Positions 7,261-16,013 of a stretch of DNA of 37,688 bases are shown here, piece after piece. The notes beneath the pieces are model-generated. The model did no database searches and had not been told where the DNA came from. It was given only the letters and a program-made list of their open reading frames with translations. Position numbers and translations under genes: made by a program. This DNA is from a virus. Each line of letters begins with the position of its first letter. The stretch's first letter is position 1. The stretch is from positions 1-37,688 of IMG/VR virus record IMGVR_UViG_3300042922_000269, one strand, 5' to 3'.

Positions 7261-9540
7261 TTAAGTAGTTTTTATCTGGTGAAAAAGCATGAATAAAAGC
7301 GGTATAAATTCTTCATATCTCAGTGAGTATTCATAATCGATAATTTCGCTTGTTAAATCATACTCAGGAAGTTCTTTACCATCTTCATCATATAAGTGTT
7401 TTGAGTATACTGGAGATGCTATGTACCCTGCAAATTCTTTATCCGATAAGCTACACTCATCCATTAATTTTTTAACATTCTGTGCTATAAATCCGCAATG
7501 ATCTCTTCCGCTAGTTCCGTCATTTAATTTAAATAGCATAGGAACTAGACCTCTAGCAAACATTAAATATCGTTCATCTAGCATTCTTATGTCATATTTC
7601 TTTCTTTCATCTGATGTTGTTATCCAACCAGAAACACCGAATCCACCGGCCCAAGGACTTCCGCTTGACCCCATATACATAATATTATGACTTGGTATAA
7701 AATTGTCATTTGCAGATATTCTAGCAGTTCTTAAAAAGTTTTGCGACATTAATTCGTAGGTTGAATATGCAATAGATGAATTAGCTGAATTAGTTGCATA
7801 TGCAACAGATTGGTCATCTATATTATCGGTGGTTATTACCTGGTGCCCATCAACCAAAAACGAATCGCATTGGAGATGACCGCAAACTATATTACCGTCT
7901 GCACCTATTTTTAATGTGGTATTGTTCGAATTATCCCATGCCTCCAAAGCGGCACCATTGATCATCATAGTTCCCATGGAAGACTCAGAAATTAGCATTC
8001 CATTAAACTTACCGTTCCTAGCCTCCATACTGCCGTCTGCAAGTATTTTAAAGTAACTATTAGCTGTAACAATACCCTCAAGCTCTATATTACCAGACTG
8101 TATTTTGATAGTCTCTGGTGATAGATTGATAGAAGAAATAATATCGTTCTTTCCAACCTTCAATACAATTGATCCGGCCAGTATATCAAGTTGCCCAAGT
8201 AAAAATTCATCTTCATCTGTTGCCCTGGTTACTTCTGCGGTAATTGCATCGGCTGTCACCGTTATCCTTCCGCTCAATTCTTCCTCTTCGTCGGTTGCTC
8301 TGGTAACCTCGGCAGTTATTGCATTATTTATGATCGAGAATTGTGCTTCTGTTCCTTCTGCGAGGTCTGAGAGGGTGACGCTGACCTCTTCAACGGATTT
8401 TTTCAGAATAGCTGTCTTTCTCTGAAGCTGTAAGAATTGGTTATTTGATCCGAATTTTTGTGTAACTTCCTCCGTGCCTGAAGCTGAATATTTATCTACT
8501 AATTTCTGTATTCCTGAAAGAGTCCTCTGCATTACAAAACTGATGATATAATCATTCTGTTCAAACCCAATCGGATCCCCTAACTCAACATATGGTAGTC
8601 CTGTATTTACGGATACAAAAGGTCTATACGGAATATTGCATATGCAATTATAAATGTTTGTAGCAATGGTCTGCAGTTCAGCGGTAGATTTTCCATAAAG
8701 GAGAAAGTCGTCTTCAATGATGTATGTATTACCACCTTCGCCCACCATGCAGCCGATATCACCGTCTTCCTGCCTGATCAAAAGTGTATCTATTGTTTTT
8801 ACCGTATATTCTTCAAATTTTACCTGACGATAATAAGCTTTTCCAAGAGCTTCCGCACCGTACTCCGGATATAAATTATCAGATGGATATAAAGTTTCTG
8901 ACGGATAAAGACCGTAATTGGGATTGAGAAATATATGTGCAAACTTATTGTATCGGTTCATATGCCCAAAGCAACCATTAATAACCTCACAGGCTTCCAA
9001 TACCATTCTCCCTCTTAGTGTAGACGGCTCTATGGTCATCTGTACGGTCATATTGTCGTTTGGTAAGGTCCTTGTTTCTTCCTGGATACCTAAATGATTT
9101 AGTAAGCTTTCCCTGAACTGCTTCAATGTCAGAGGGAAAGCCAATGCCTTATACCATTCAGATACATCGGTATCAGCTTTGCTCATATGGTCGAACGCAA
9201 CTATGTTCTTAAACCGTTTATCGTCCTGCTTTTCACAGGAGAATACAACATAGGTTCCTAGTGGCATTTGATAATCACCGATCAGCTGCGTTATGTTGAA
9301 TTCTAACCCAGTCAGATCATTTGAAATATCAGCGACAGTGAATTTAACTTTCGTTCCTTCACATGATCCGAACACTAGCGACATATCGTCTGAACAAAGA
9401 GATTCCGATAGCTCAAAGCTCTCAGATACTATTTTTTTATTATTTATAGTCAATCCGATGGAAGGAAAACTAATAACTAGCGACTTATGTATATCTTTTT
9501 GTTTGTATAGTAATTTAAAATCGTCAATAATATTTAGCAT
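7261..9540 (-). CDS. Tail-associated protein with C-terminal S74 autoproteolytic chaperone
   Basis: 759 aa. Residues 1-370 resemble the N-terminal half of siphovirus tail-hub or tail endopeptidase proteins, and contain a near-repeat of YPSETLYPSDNLYPEYG. Residues about 375-450 hold a tandem repeat AITAEVTRATDE(E/D)E. Residues 641-755 are a Peptidase_S74 intramolecular chaperone: TSDERKKYDI with Ser643 and Lys647/648, then GFIAQNVKKLM and YSLRYEEFIPLLFMLFHQIK. This domain helps fibres trimerise and then cuts itself off at the Ser. The start has AGGAGG. The gene follows the distal tail protein, as expected for the tail tip. Confidence 0.88.
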   Translation of the reverse strand: MLNIIDDFKLLYKQKDIHKSLVISFPSIGLTINNKKIVSESFELSESLCSDDMSLVFGSCEGTKVKFTVADISNDLTGLEFNITQLIGDYQMPLGTYVVFSCEKQDDKRFKNIVAFDHMSKADTDVSEWYKALAFPLTLKQFRESLLNHLGIQEETRTLPNDNMTVQMTIEPSTLRGRMVLEACEVINGCFGHMNRYNKFAHIFLNPNYGLYPSETLYPSDNLYPEYGAEALGKAYYRQVKFEEYTVKTIDTLLIRQEDGDIGCMVGEGGNTYIIEDDFLLYGKSTAELQTIATNIYNCICNIPYRPFVSVNTGLPYVELGDPIGFEQNDYIISFVMQRTLSGIQKLVDKYSASGTEEVTQKFGSNNQFLQLQRKTAILKKSVEEVSVTLSDLAEGTEAQFSIINNAITAEVTRATDEEEELSGRITVTADAITAEVTRATDEDEFLLGQLDILAGSIVLKVGKNDIISSINLSPETIKIQSGNIELEGIVTANSYFKILADGSMEARNGKFNGMLISESSMGTMMINGAALEAWDNSNNTTLKIGADGNIVCGHLQCDSFLVDGHQVITTDNIDDQSVAYATNSANSSIAYSTYELMSQNFLRTARISANDNFIPSHNIMYMGSSGSPWAGGFGVSGWITTSDERKKYDIRMLDERYLMFARGLVPMLFKLNDGTSGRDHCGFIAQNVKKLMDECSLSDKEFAGYIASPVYSKHLYDEDGKELPEYDLTSEIIDYEYSLRYEEFIPLLFMLFHQIKTT

Positions 9541-9548
9541 ATACCCTC

Positions 9549-9950
9549 CTAATATTGGATCAATGCAATACGAAGCGAGTCGTAAATGATATCTGTATCC
9601 GAAGCGTCATTGATTATGTATTCAATCGGTGGTACGTAAAAATCACCTATGTCATAGGAATTGTTTTCATCATCCCAATACTCAACGGTTAGTTTGATCC
9701 GCTTTTTCCTACTCGTCGGAAGCAATGTCTGCATTTCCATTTTGTCACTCAATGTCATATATGGTATGGTGTTAAACTCTATTTTGGTTCGATCGTGAGG
9801 TAAAACGCTGCGATCGAGATAACCATCTCCGTCTAGGTAAGAGTCAAGATCGGTTTCTTGATGAGGAGTAGGTTTATAACTACCCATCAAAATATATTTA
9901 TTGGGGATTATTACTCCATTCACTTTTAATAAATATCCTGCGTAAGCCAT
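9549..9950 (-). CDS. Small distal tail protein
   Basis: 133 aa between the tape measure and the S74 tail protein, where siphoviruses keep the distal tail (Dit) gene. The protein is beta-rich and has a MAYAGYLLKVNGVIIPNKYI start followed by a PTPHQETDLDSYLDGDGYLDRSV loop. I believe it belongs to a family of short Dit-like phage proteins in clostridia (DUF6711-like), but no motif proves this. AAAGGAG lies upstream of the ATG. Confidence 0.7.
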   Translation of the reverse strand: MAYAGYLLKVNGVIIPNKYILMGSYKPTPHQETDLDSYLDGDGYLDRSVLPHDRTKIEFNTIPYMTLSDKMEMQTLLPTSRKKRIKLTVEYWDDENNSYDIGDFYVPPIEYIINDASDTDIIYDSLRIALIQY

Positions 9951-9963
9951 GCCCTACTCCTTT

Positions 9964-12810
9964 CTAGATTTCCATTCCGTTCTTTCCGGTTAGCTTAAAG
10001 TAATCCAAGTTTTCTTTCCGAATAATTTTATAAAGTCCGTTTCCTTCTGGTACCAGGATTAATTGATTTTCTCTAAATACCCTGGACATAACTCTGTATA
10101 GTATTTCTTCAGTAATTCCACCACCTGAAAGCTTAGCAGCCATATTAAGCATTTCCTGGAACTTACTTTCTGGAGAAACAATCTCTCCTTCTCGCTTGTT
10201 ATCACCGATCATGGCCAACTGAGGTTGATTTGCTCCAACATAACCACCCTGAGCAAGAGCTGGGATCTGCGGTATCGACAGAGGGTTATTTGACCATAAA
10301 CTTTCAAACGGTTTTACTCCGAGTACACTAAGACTACGTATCGAATTAAGCATAGAGTTAATCTTATCAAATGGTGTTTTAATAATTTTATTAATTCCAT
10401 TTATAAGACCATTTACCACTGTTTTAAAGGTCTCGGCTATACCATCCTTTATACCATCAAATATCTTTCCTCCGGTGGAAAACACATTCTTAACATTGGT
10501 CCAAGCATCGGTAAATTTCGTTTTGAACCAGTCCGGAATGTTCTTGAATATACCGGTGATATCGCTATATTTAGTTTCGAACCATGTCTTAACTCCACTA
10601 AAGGCTGTTTTAACATTAGTCCATGCATTCTCGAACTGTGTTTTAAACCAAGTAGGGGCATTTGTAAAATTACTTTTTATACCTGACCATATCCCTCCGG
10701 CCCAGGTATTGAAATTACTTTTTGTTTCTTTTCCCCATTCAGCAATAGATTCCCACCAGTCTGAGAACATATTTTTAAAGCCTTCTAGTAAGCCAAGAAG
10801 GATATATTCACCGTATGGCTTCATCTCTTCGGCTGGGGAGTTTATTCCGAATACATCACAGATGTTTTTTATCAATGTATCAAAAAAATCATACACCACT
10901 TCAATTGGGAAGCTTAAGATACCGGCTATCCCAAGGAAGATACCTTTTATGATGTTAGCACCAATTTCCCACCAAGTATCACCAGTAAACGCATCCTTGA
11001 AAGCTTGAACAACCTGTTCCCATATTTTAAATGTCTGGTCAAAATTAAAAACCGAAGCCACTGTATCATAGATAGATTGCCAGAAACCTTCCCATAATCC
11101 TCTAGCCCAATCCGGAAGCTTATAGTATAAATCATCAAGCCACTCATCGAGTCCAAGAATATCAAAGAGTGCCGGGAGCATTACCGGGTTCAGATATGAT
11201 AGGTTCGATAAGGCTGTTGAAAAAGTCGAAAGAGCAGATTCAACACTTAATATAAATGCTGGGAGTCCTTGTACAATCTTAATACCGCCTAAGGCTGTAG
11301 CAATGATGCCTAATCCATATCCCAATTTTTCGTAATCTTCAGGATTTGCCTCATTCGCAACATCTGCAATAGTGCTGATTGCTTCGGATAATAAATCAAT
11401 ACTGGTTGCTACTGCAGGTTTCAAAAATTCAGAGAGGTCTTTAACAAAGTTTATAAATCCTGTACCAACCGAGATTGCAAGCGGAGTGACAGCTTTGTTA
11501 AATTCTGTGATAGCACCGGAAAGCTTTGGCCAATCTACATCACTGATAAGATTGATAGCTGCTTCTCCTAAACCAGGAAACCCCTCTCCAAGTACCCATG
11601 ATCCAATAGGTTTTAGCACATCATTGTAAAAGCTTTTAATCGTAGTGTATGTGAACTCTTCTATTGGCTTAAGAGCATTTTTTAGCTTATCCAGTATTTC
11701 AATTGTAGGTCTGATCTTTTCATCCGATAGCGGACTATCTACTACTTGGGACTGATCACCAGGTTGTGATGTATTGTTATTGGATGCATTACTACTTCCG
11801 TTACTCTGACTCGATATATTATTCAGTTCATCAAAGCCAGACAATGCATGAGCTGCCTTTTTAGCACTGCTTTCAGCAGCATCACCCATACCTAATATAT
11901 TTTCGGTTGCATCTAAAGCATTAACCGATATATTTCCAATACTACTACCGGTTGAGTTTTCGCTTGACTTACCGGTAATCAATTCGGTGAAAGATTTAAA
12001 AGCATTCGCAGCGATCTGCAACTTACCAATCAAGCTATTTAGAGCTTGAATAAGCGGTGTTAGTAAATTGATAAACCCTTGTCCTAAAGTAGCCTTTAAA
12101 CTGTCAAATCTAAGGCTTAAAACCCTAACTTGGTTAGCCCAGCTATCGCTTGTCTTAGCAAAATCCCCTTGTGCCGCAGATAAACTGGACATAACATATT
12201 GGTACCTAAGCATAAGCTTCGTCTGCTCTGTCATGTTCTTGATAGACTTACCGAATCCATTGTTCAAAGCATATTGTTCTAGGTTTGCTTGTGACATGAT
12301 AACACCTAGTTCTTTCAGACTTTCCGTTTCACCGGTCCATATAGATTTCAATTTTGTATAAGCATCATCGGATGATAAGTTGAAGAACGATGCTACGTCG
12401 CCAGATAACCCTGCTACAGCTGAAGACATGTTATATGCTTGACTTTCTGAGAGACCCATAGATTTCGACATGGATCCGAGTGTACCAATGTACTTCTTAG
12501 CGACGGTTTCAGATAGCCCGAACTGCTCCATAGCGTTCTGAGCGAAGTAATTCACCTGATTATTCATCGAAGGAAACACTGTATCAACTACGTTTTGCAC
12601 TTCCGATAAGTTACTACCCAGATCCAGGCATGATTTTGTAAAGGAAGCTACTGCAGCTATACCTAATGTGAATCCTATTTTGGATCCTAATCCACTGAAA
12701 GCCTTCTTTACACCTGTTTCAGCTCCATCGGCTATCCCGTCTAGCTGTCTGTTAAACTCTTTTTTGTTGATATCCAACCCAAGATCTATTCGTCCGACTT
12801 CCGTACTCAT
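9964..12810 (-). CDS. Tail tape measure protein
   Basis: 948 aa, the longest gene, as expected for the protein that sets tail length and spans the tail lumen. The N-terminus is amphipathic helix (RIDLGLDINKKEFNRQLDGIA), then a GLGSKIGFTLGIAAVASF hydrophobic stretch typical of tape measures. The middle is Ser/Asn-rich (residues about 335-355). Residues about 520-690 hold several long apolar helices. Near 690-790 are Trp-containing repeats (WFKTQFENAWTNVKTAFS and WFKTKFTDAWTNVKNVFS). The start has GGGAGG. It follows the two tail-assembly chaperone frames, the usual order. Confidence 0.92.
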   Translation of the reverse strand: MSTEVGRIDLGLDINKKEFNRQLDGIADGAETGVKKAFSGLGSKIGFTLGIAAVASFTKSCLDLGSNLSEVQNVVDTVFPSMNNQVNYFAQNAMEQFGLSETVAKKYIGTLGSMSKSMGLSESQAYNMSSAVAGLSGDVASFFNLSSDDAYTKLKSIWTGETESLKELGVIMSQANLEQYALNNGFGKSIKNMTEQTKLMLRYQYVMSSLSAAQGDFAKTSDSWANQVRVLSLRFDSLKATLGQGFINLLTPLIQALNSLIGKLQIAANAFKSFTELITGKSSENSTGSSIGNISVNALDATENILGMGDAAESSAKKAAHALSGFDELNNISSQSNGSSNASNNNTSQPGDQSQVVDSPLSDEKIRPTIEILDKLKNALKPIEEFTYTTIKSFYNDVLKPIGSWVLGEGFPGLGEAAINLISDVDWPKLSGAITEFNKAVTPLAISVGTGFINFVKDLSEFLKPAVATSIDLLSEAISTIADVANEANPEDYEKLGYGLGIIATALGGIKIVQGLPAFILSVESALSTFSTALSNLSYLNPVMLPALFDILGLDEWLDDLYYKLPDWARGLWEGFWQSIYDTVASVFNFDQTFKIWEQVVQAFKDAFTGDTWWEIGANIIKGIFLGIAGILSFPIEVVYDFFDTLIKNICDVFGINSPAEEMKPYGEYILLGLLEGFKNMFSDWWESIAEWGKETKSNFNTWAGGIWSGIKSNFTNAPTWFKTQFENAWTNVKTAFSGVKTWFETKYSDITGIFKNIPDWFKTKFTDAWTNVKNVFSTGGKIFDGIKDGIAETFKTVVNGLINGINKIIKTPFDKINSMLNSIRSLSVLGVKPFESLWSNNPLSIPQIPALAQGGYVGANQPQLAMIGDNKREGEIVSPESKFQEMLNMAAKLSGGGITEEILYRVMSRVFRENQLILVPEGNGLYKIIRKENLDYFKLTGKNGMEI

Positions 12811-12843
12811 ATGTTACGCAACCTCCCTTCCTGTTTTATTTCA

Positions 12844-13242
12844 TTAACTGAAAGAAGATTTCGCCCATTGTTGGAAACCTTCCCAATATGCCTTGTAAGC
12901 TTCTGGGCTTTCACGAAGCTTTTTATTTTTTCTTTTGATCCAATCATTACGTATTTTCTTTTGATCAGCTGTAAAATCCTTAATAACCTTAGGGTCTTTT
13001 TCCGCTCTGATCGATACTATCTTTCCGAGTGGTGTATCCGGCATAATTCCGCTTAATAAACTACAAAACTCCGTCCAAGACATACTCTCATCTTGTCGGA
13101 GTCTTATGCTGTATTGCTTTGCGAAGGAAGCTTCAATTAAATCCCAGTCATCGTATAAATCATAATAACTTTCCTGATTACTGAAATCGAGCAGCCGTTT
13201 CCTCCATAGATTTACCAGTAGCTGCAGCCATAATTGCTTCAT
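12844..13242 (-). CDS. Tail assembly chaperone, distal frame (Gp15-like), probable frameshift product
   Basis: The open frame has 132 codons, but the conserved part seems to begin about residue 18 (LLDFSNQESYYDLYDDWDLIEASFAKQY), which resembles the phage Gp15 family that follows major tail genes. The ATG at 13242 lies inside the preceding gene with no ribosome site. The usual mechanism in this position is a ribosomal frameshift that fuses the two frames (gpG/gpGT in lambda). Here the second frame is +1 (or -2). Candidates are slippage at TTT-CAG-TAA (13178-13186) or initiation at CTG 13194, six bases after an internal GGAGG. The protein helps tail tube and tape measure assembly. Confidence 0.75.
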   Translation of the reverse strand: MKQLWLQLLVNLWRKRLLDFSNQESYYDLYDDWDLIEASFAKQYSIRLRQDESMSWTEFCSLLSGIMPDTPLGKIVSIRAEKDPKVIKDFTADQKKIRNDWIKRKNKKLRESPEAYKAYWEGFQQWAKSSFS

Positions 13243-13516
13243 AAACCAGCTTATACTCCGGAAGAGGAAGATCTAATTCATTGATCGCTTTAACCGTCTT
13301 AGGATTAGTAAGCATTTCAAGAGCTTTTTCCATAAAGGTCATTTCATCGTATTCACCGTTATTTTCTTTTGCTTTCTTTTCCATTTCCTTGATCATTAGT
13401 TGCATACTCATGACTGTACTTCTTCGATTGTTTACGGTCGCTACAATCTCATCAGTTATCTTTACTATTGGAAGCTGGTTTGTAATTCTACTTGAAATAT
13501 CTATAATATTGGACAT
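13178..13516 (-). CDS. Tail assembly chaperone, proximal frame
   Basis: 112 aa, charged and helical (MIKEMEKKAKENNGEYDEMTFMEKALEML in part), located between the major tail protein and the tape measure. Size and position match the short, abundant form of tail-assembly chaperones. Its last 22 codons overlap the next frame. GGGAGGACATTCTT precedes the ATG. No enzyme motif is seen, so the role rests on synteny and overlap. Confidence 0.78.
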   Translation of the reverse strand: MSNIIDISSRITNQLPIVKITDEIVATVNNRRSTVMSMQLMIKEMEKKAKENNGEYDEMTFMEKALEMLTNPKTVKAINELDLPLPEYKLVYEAIMAAATGKSMEETAARFQ

Positions 13517-13540
13517 AAGAATGTCCTCCCTTCAAATAAA

Positions 13541-13567
13541 TAAAATAGGAGTAGGTTTCCCTACTCC
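13541..13567 (-). terminator. Hairpin between major tail gene and chaperones
   Basis: GGAGTAGG at 13548-13555 pairs with CCTACTCC at 13560-13567 around a 4-base loop. On the minus strand TATTTTATTTATTT follows. A partial terminator here would give more major tail protein than tail chaperones and tape measure. Confidence 0.7.
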
Positions 13568-13573
13568 TTAAAA

Positions 13574-14254
13574 TCACCCTGCATATGGTGTATAAGTTGG
13601 CTTTCCATCGGATAAAGCCTCCCATTCAAGCGCATCTACTGCTGTACTGTCACCGCCCATGGTTGTTACATTGATAACGCATGGCATAACCAATGCATCA
13701 CCATTTGGAAAGTTAATGTAAAATATGCTATTGCATTCCTGACCCTTTTTCCAAGCCAATCCTGCCACATAATCACATCCTGGATCACCATAGTTTCTCT
13801 TACCGCCCATTGAAATAGATAAAGATTTCGCAGTCATTAACCTTCTAGCCCATCCACCTTGATCCATGGGATTCCATTCTTCGACGTTATTATCGATTGC
13901 GATGGATAAACTCTCCGCATCCTTAACTACTGTACTCGTGGATCCTGTTCTTCCGGACATATTGACACCAAAAGTAATTTCGTTTACAGGAGCTGCCCCG
14001 CTTACAATGGCCTGTGAGGTTACTTCTTGGACATAATACGCTATACCATCAGTTAATCCGGTAATACTCGTTCCGGATAAAGCTGCTAGATCAGCATAAG
14101 CAACGCTTGCACCTGGAATTCCAAGAGTTCCGTTTGCTAATACCGGGAAAGTAAAGCCACCGGTTGTAACTTTATACTTTTTACCACTGGTTAATCCAGT
14201 AATACTGGCTGTACCTGCAGTTCCTTTTGAGCCACTAAATAAAATAACTGGCAT
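13574..14254 (-). CDS. Major tail (tube) protein
   Basis: 226 aa from ATG 14254 (MPVILFSGSKGTAG), preferred over 14263 because AGAGAGG is nine bases away. The sequence has two similar N-terminal stretches (TASITGLTSGKKYKV and GTSITGLTDGIAYYV). A tail-tube-like region follows (SLSIAIDNNVEEWNPMDQGGWARRLMTAKSLSISMGGKRNYGDPG), common to major tail proteins of A118-type siphoviruses. It lies after the minor capsid/tail-joining genes and before the chaperones, which supports the call. The gene is followed by a hairpin that may raise its relative output. Confidence 0.87.
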   Translation of the reverse strand: MPVILFSGSKGTAGTASITGLTSGKKYKVTTGGFTFPVLANGTLGIPGASVAYADLAALSGTSITGLTDGIAYYVQEVTSQAIVSGAAPVNEITFGVNMSGRTGSTSTVVKDAESLSIAIDNNVEEWNPMDQGGWARRLMTAKSLSISMGGKRNYGDPGCDYVAGLAWKKGQECNSIFYINFPNGDALVMPCVINVTTMGGDSTAVDALEWEALSDGKPTYTPYAG

Positions 14255-14259
14255 TATAA

Positions 14260-14649
14260 TCATCCTCTCTTATATGTTATTGTTAAATCAATTACATACT
14301 CATAAATATCATTGTCATTCGTACCTACGGGTATGGGTTCATTGTTTTTCATGCGGAAAAAAGCATCTACACCATTAATAACGGATCGTTTTCCGTTGAA
14401 AATGTCATAGATGCTCTTTGCCTGTGTCTCAGTTGTATCACAGTTTTTCGACCATTGCACTAATATGCTAATGCTTTTCGTAGCGGTTGATGTATTCACC
14501 AAACCACCCACCGCTATACGATCAGCATCGCTTGGCCTGCTGTAGATACAGATTGATTTTTCTTGCTTCGGATCTGTCTTCCCGATATAAGCATTCGTTA
14601 TTCCGGGTATCATCGGTTTTAACCAATCCCTGATCTCTTTCAGCGTCAC
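14260..14649 (-). CDS. Tail terminator/minor capsid protein (Minor_capsid_3-like)
   Basis: 129 aa with a GTG start, GGAG nine bases upstream. MTLKEIRDWLKPMIPG followed by YIGKTDPKQEKSICIY is typical of the small head-tail joining proteins placed just before the major tail gene. The remaining strands (SISILVQWSKN; YEYVIDLTITYKR) resemble tail terminator folds. It is four bases from the gene before and overlaps the 14263 alternative start of the tail gene. Family placement is from memory of A118/LL-H-type synteny. Confidence 0.75.
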   Translation of the reverse strand: MTLKEIRDWLKPMIPGITNAYIGKTDPKQEKSICIYSRPSDADRIAVGGLVNTSTATKSISILVQWSKNCDTTETQAKSIYDIFNGKRSVINGVDAFFRMKNNEPIPVGTNDNDIYEYVIDLTITYKRG

Positions 14650-14653
14650 ATAA

Positions 14654-15025
14654 TCACACTCCAGTCAGTCTCTTGTAAAGTTTTTTATATGCATTAATTG
14701 CAAAAGCCTTATGTTTACCATCAATCCAAGAATCGTACCATCTTCCTTGTGCATTAGGGTTTTTGTCAGTTTTAAAGTTGTATTCCGGATGAAAATACAC
14801 CTTCCTTGCATAGGGGAGATCAGAGGAGATAGCAACAATCCCGCTCTTCGATTTTGATGTATCAATCATGGTAGACTCGTTTTGCAATGCTCCGTCGTCA
14901 AAAGGCATAACATTCTTCATGATAACATCGGTTTTCACTGCTTCCGCTGTCTGTTCTAACGCTATGATCTGAGCATGTTCTAAGTTTCTAAGCACATTTT
15001 TATGCATCTTTACCTTAACCCTCAT
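14654..15025 (-). CDS. Minor capsid / head-tail joining protein (Minor_capsid_2-like)
   Basis: 123 aa. MRVKVKMHKNVLRNLEHAQ with a helix, then PFDDGALQNESTMID and LPYARKVYFHPEYNFKTDKNPNAQGRWYD in part, match phage minor capsid or HK97 gp10-like neck proteins, which often carry the PYARKVYFHPE pattern. It starts by TAATG overlap with the stop of the previous gene and shares its ribosome site, so the two are translationally coupled. Confidence 0.78.
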   Translation of the reverse strand: MRVKVKMHKNVLRNLEHAQIIALEQTAEAVKTDVIMKNVMPFDDGALQNESTMIDTSKSKSGIVAISSDLPYARKVYFHPEYNFKTDKNPNAQGRWYDSWIDGKHKAFAINAYKKLYKRLTGV

Positions 15026-15372
15026 TACATCAACTCCAATACAGTCGCATAGACGGATCCGTCCGGATTAAGTGGTCTTTCGCACTTATAAATTTTATAA
15101 GACTTCTGACCGTTTCTTTTGGCTGTTCCTGTACTTATTTCAGGCAGGTCGGGGAATAAATCTCCTAATCCAATCAAAGAGCCTTCAAGCCGAATAATTT
15201 GCTTCTCAGCATTCATTACTTGATGAGCTTTACCGCTATAAAAGCACTTTGCGTCTACCATTACTGTAGGTAACACTTCTCCATCTTCGCTTATTCCGGA
15301 TTGATTAATTGTAATTATCCAATCCTGATTAAATAAGGCTTTAGGTAAACGAGGTAATTTGTTTGGTAACAT
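15025..15372 (-). CDS. Minor capsid / head closure protein (Minor_capsid_1-like)
   Basis: 115 aa, beta-rich (NQDWIITINQSGISEDGEVLP; KCFYSGKAHQVMNAEKQIIRLEG in part; PDGSVYATVLELM). Small proteins of this size and order (connector, closure, joining, terminator, tail) form the neck of siphoviruses. Minor_capsid_1 members have the same length and the GKA...R.EG region. GGTGGTG precedes the ATG. Confidence 0.72.
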   Translation of the reverse strand: MLPNKLPRLPKALFNQDWIITINQSGISEDGEVLPTVMVDAKCFYSGKAHQVMNAEKQIIRLEGSLIGLGDLFPDLPEISTGTAKRNGQKSYKIYKCERPLNPDGSVYATVLELM

Positions 15373-15373
15373 A

Positions 15374-15694
15374 TCACACCACCCTATTCATCAATCCAGT
15401 TTGTTTGAGTAGCATGTAAGCTCCTGAACTTACTCCAGGAGGAGCAGAGGAATTACTATTTATACTCATACTTAAACCAGATACACTAAAACCGTTAATA
15501 CCGTTTGGATCCGTACCATAATCATCGTAATATTTCGCCTGGAGCAGTGTAGCAGCTTCTACTTTTGCTCGTTGAAACGGAGTAAGATTAATAAAACCTA
15601 TTGATACAATCCTGTTGAATGTGAGTTCATCAATTTTACTGCTAGCCAACTCCAACAGTTCAGAACTCAAAACATTACTAGCAGCATAAACCAT
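15374..15694 (-). CDS. Head-tail connector protein
   Basis: 106 aa. It starts with MVYAASNVLSSELLELASSKIDEL, and the next part is helical (FQRAKVEAATLLQAKYYDDYG), as in head-tail connector/adaptor proteins (gp6/gp15 type) that bind beneath the portal. It ends in a Ser/Gly-rich tail. It is the first neck gene after the capsid genes. AGGAGG precedes the ATG. Confidence 0.72.
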   Translation of the reverse strand: MVYAASNVLSSELLELASSKIDELTFNRIVSIGFINLTPFQRAKVEAATLLQAKYYDDYGTDPNGINGFSVSGLSMSINSNSSAPPGVSSGAYMLLKQTGLMNRVV

Positions 15695-15706
15695 TGATAA
15701 TTCCTC

Positions 15707-16000
15707 CTATTTCTTCTCAGCATCAATAATCTTCTTAAGGATACCATTCACCGATGTCGAGTTACCAATCTCTATATTATGCTCTGCAGCATAAGCTTTC
15801 AACTGATCGGCATCCATGCCATCAAATTTACCAGGCTCCTTTGGAGGATCTTGCTTTTTATCCTCCTCTTCTACCTCGTAACCATGCTCTATAAACCATT
15901 CAATAAGGGTAGGGTTATCGGTTTCCCCTACCCCCTTTGCAAAGGCTACGCTGGCAGATATACCGGTGTATTGCTTATTTGGTGCGTATATCTTAGCCAT
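15707..16000 (-). CDS. Small capsid-module protein with C-terminal HeH/LEM-like domain
   Basis: 97 aa. A short N-terminal part (AKIYAPNKQYTGISASVAFAKG) is followed by an acidic linker (EVEEEDKKQDPPKEPGKF) and a helix-extension-helix segment at residues about 60-95 (MDADQLKAYAAEHNIEIGNS). This resembles the HeH/SAP-like module seen at the end of phage head-tail proteins. It may be a capsid accessory or decoration protein. GGGAGG precedes the start. Confidence 0.75.
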   Translation of the reverse strand: MAKIYAPNKQYTGISASVAFAKGVGETDNPTLIEWFIEHGYEVEEEDKKQDPPKEPGKFDGMDADQLKAYAAEHNIEIGNSTSVNGILKKIIDAEKK

Positions 16001-16013
16001 ATGTTATACCTCC

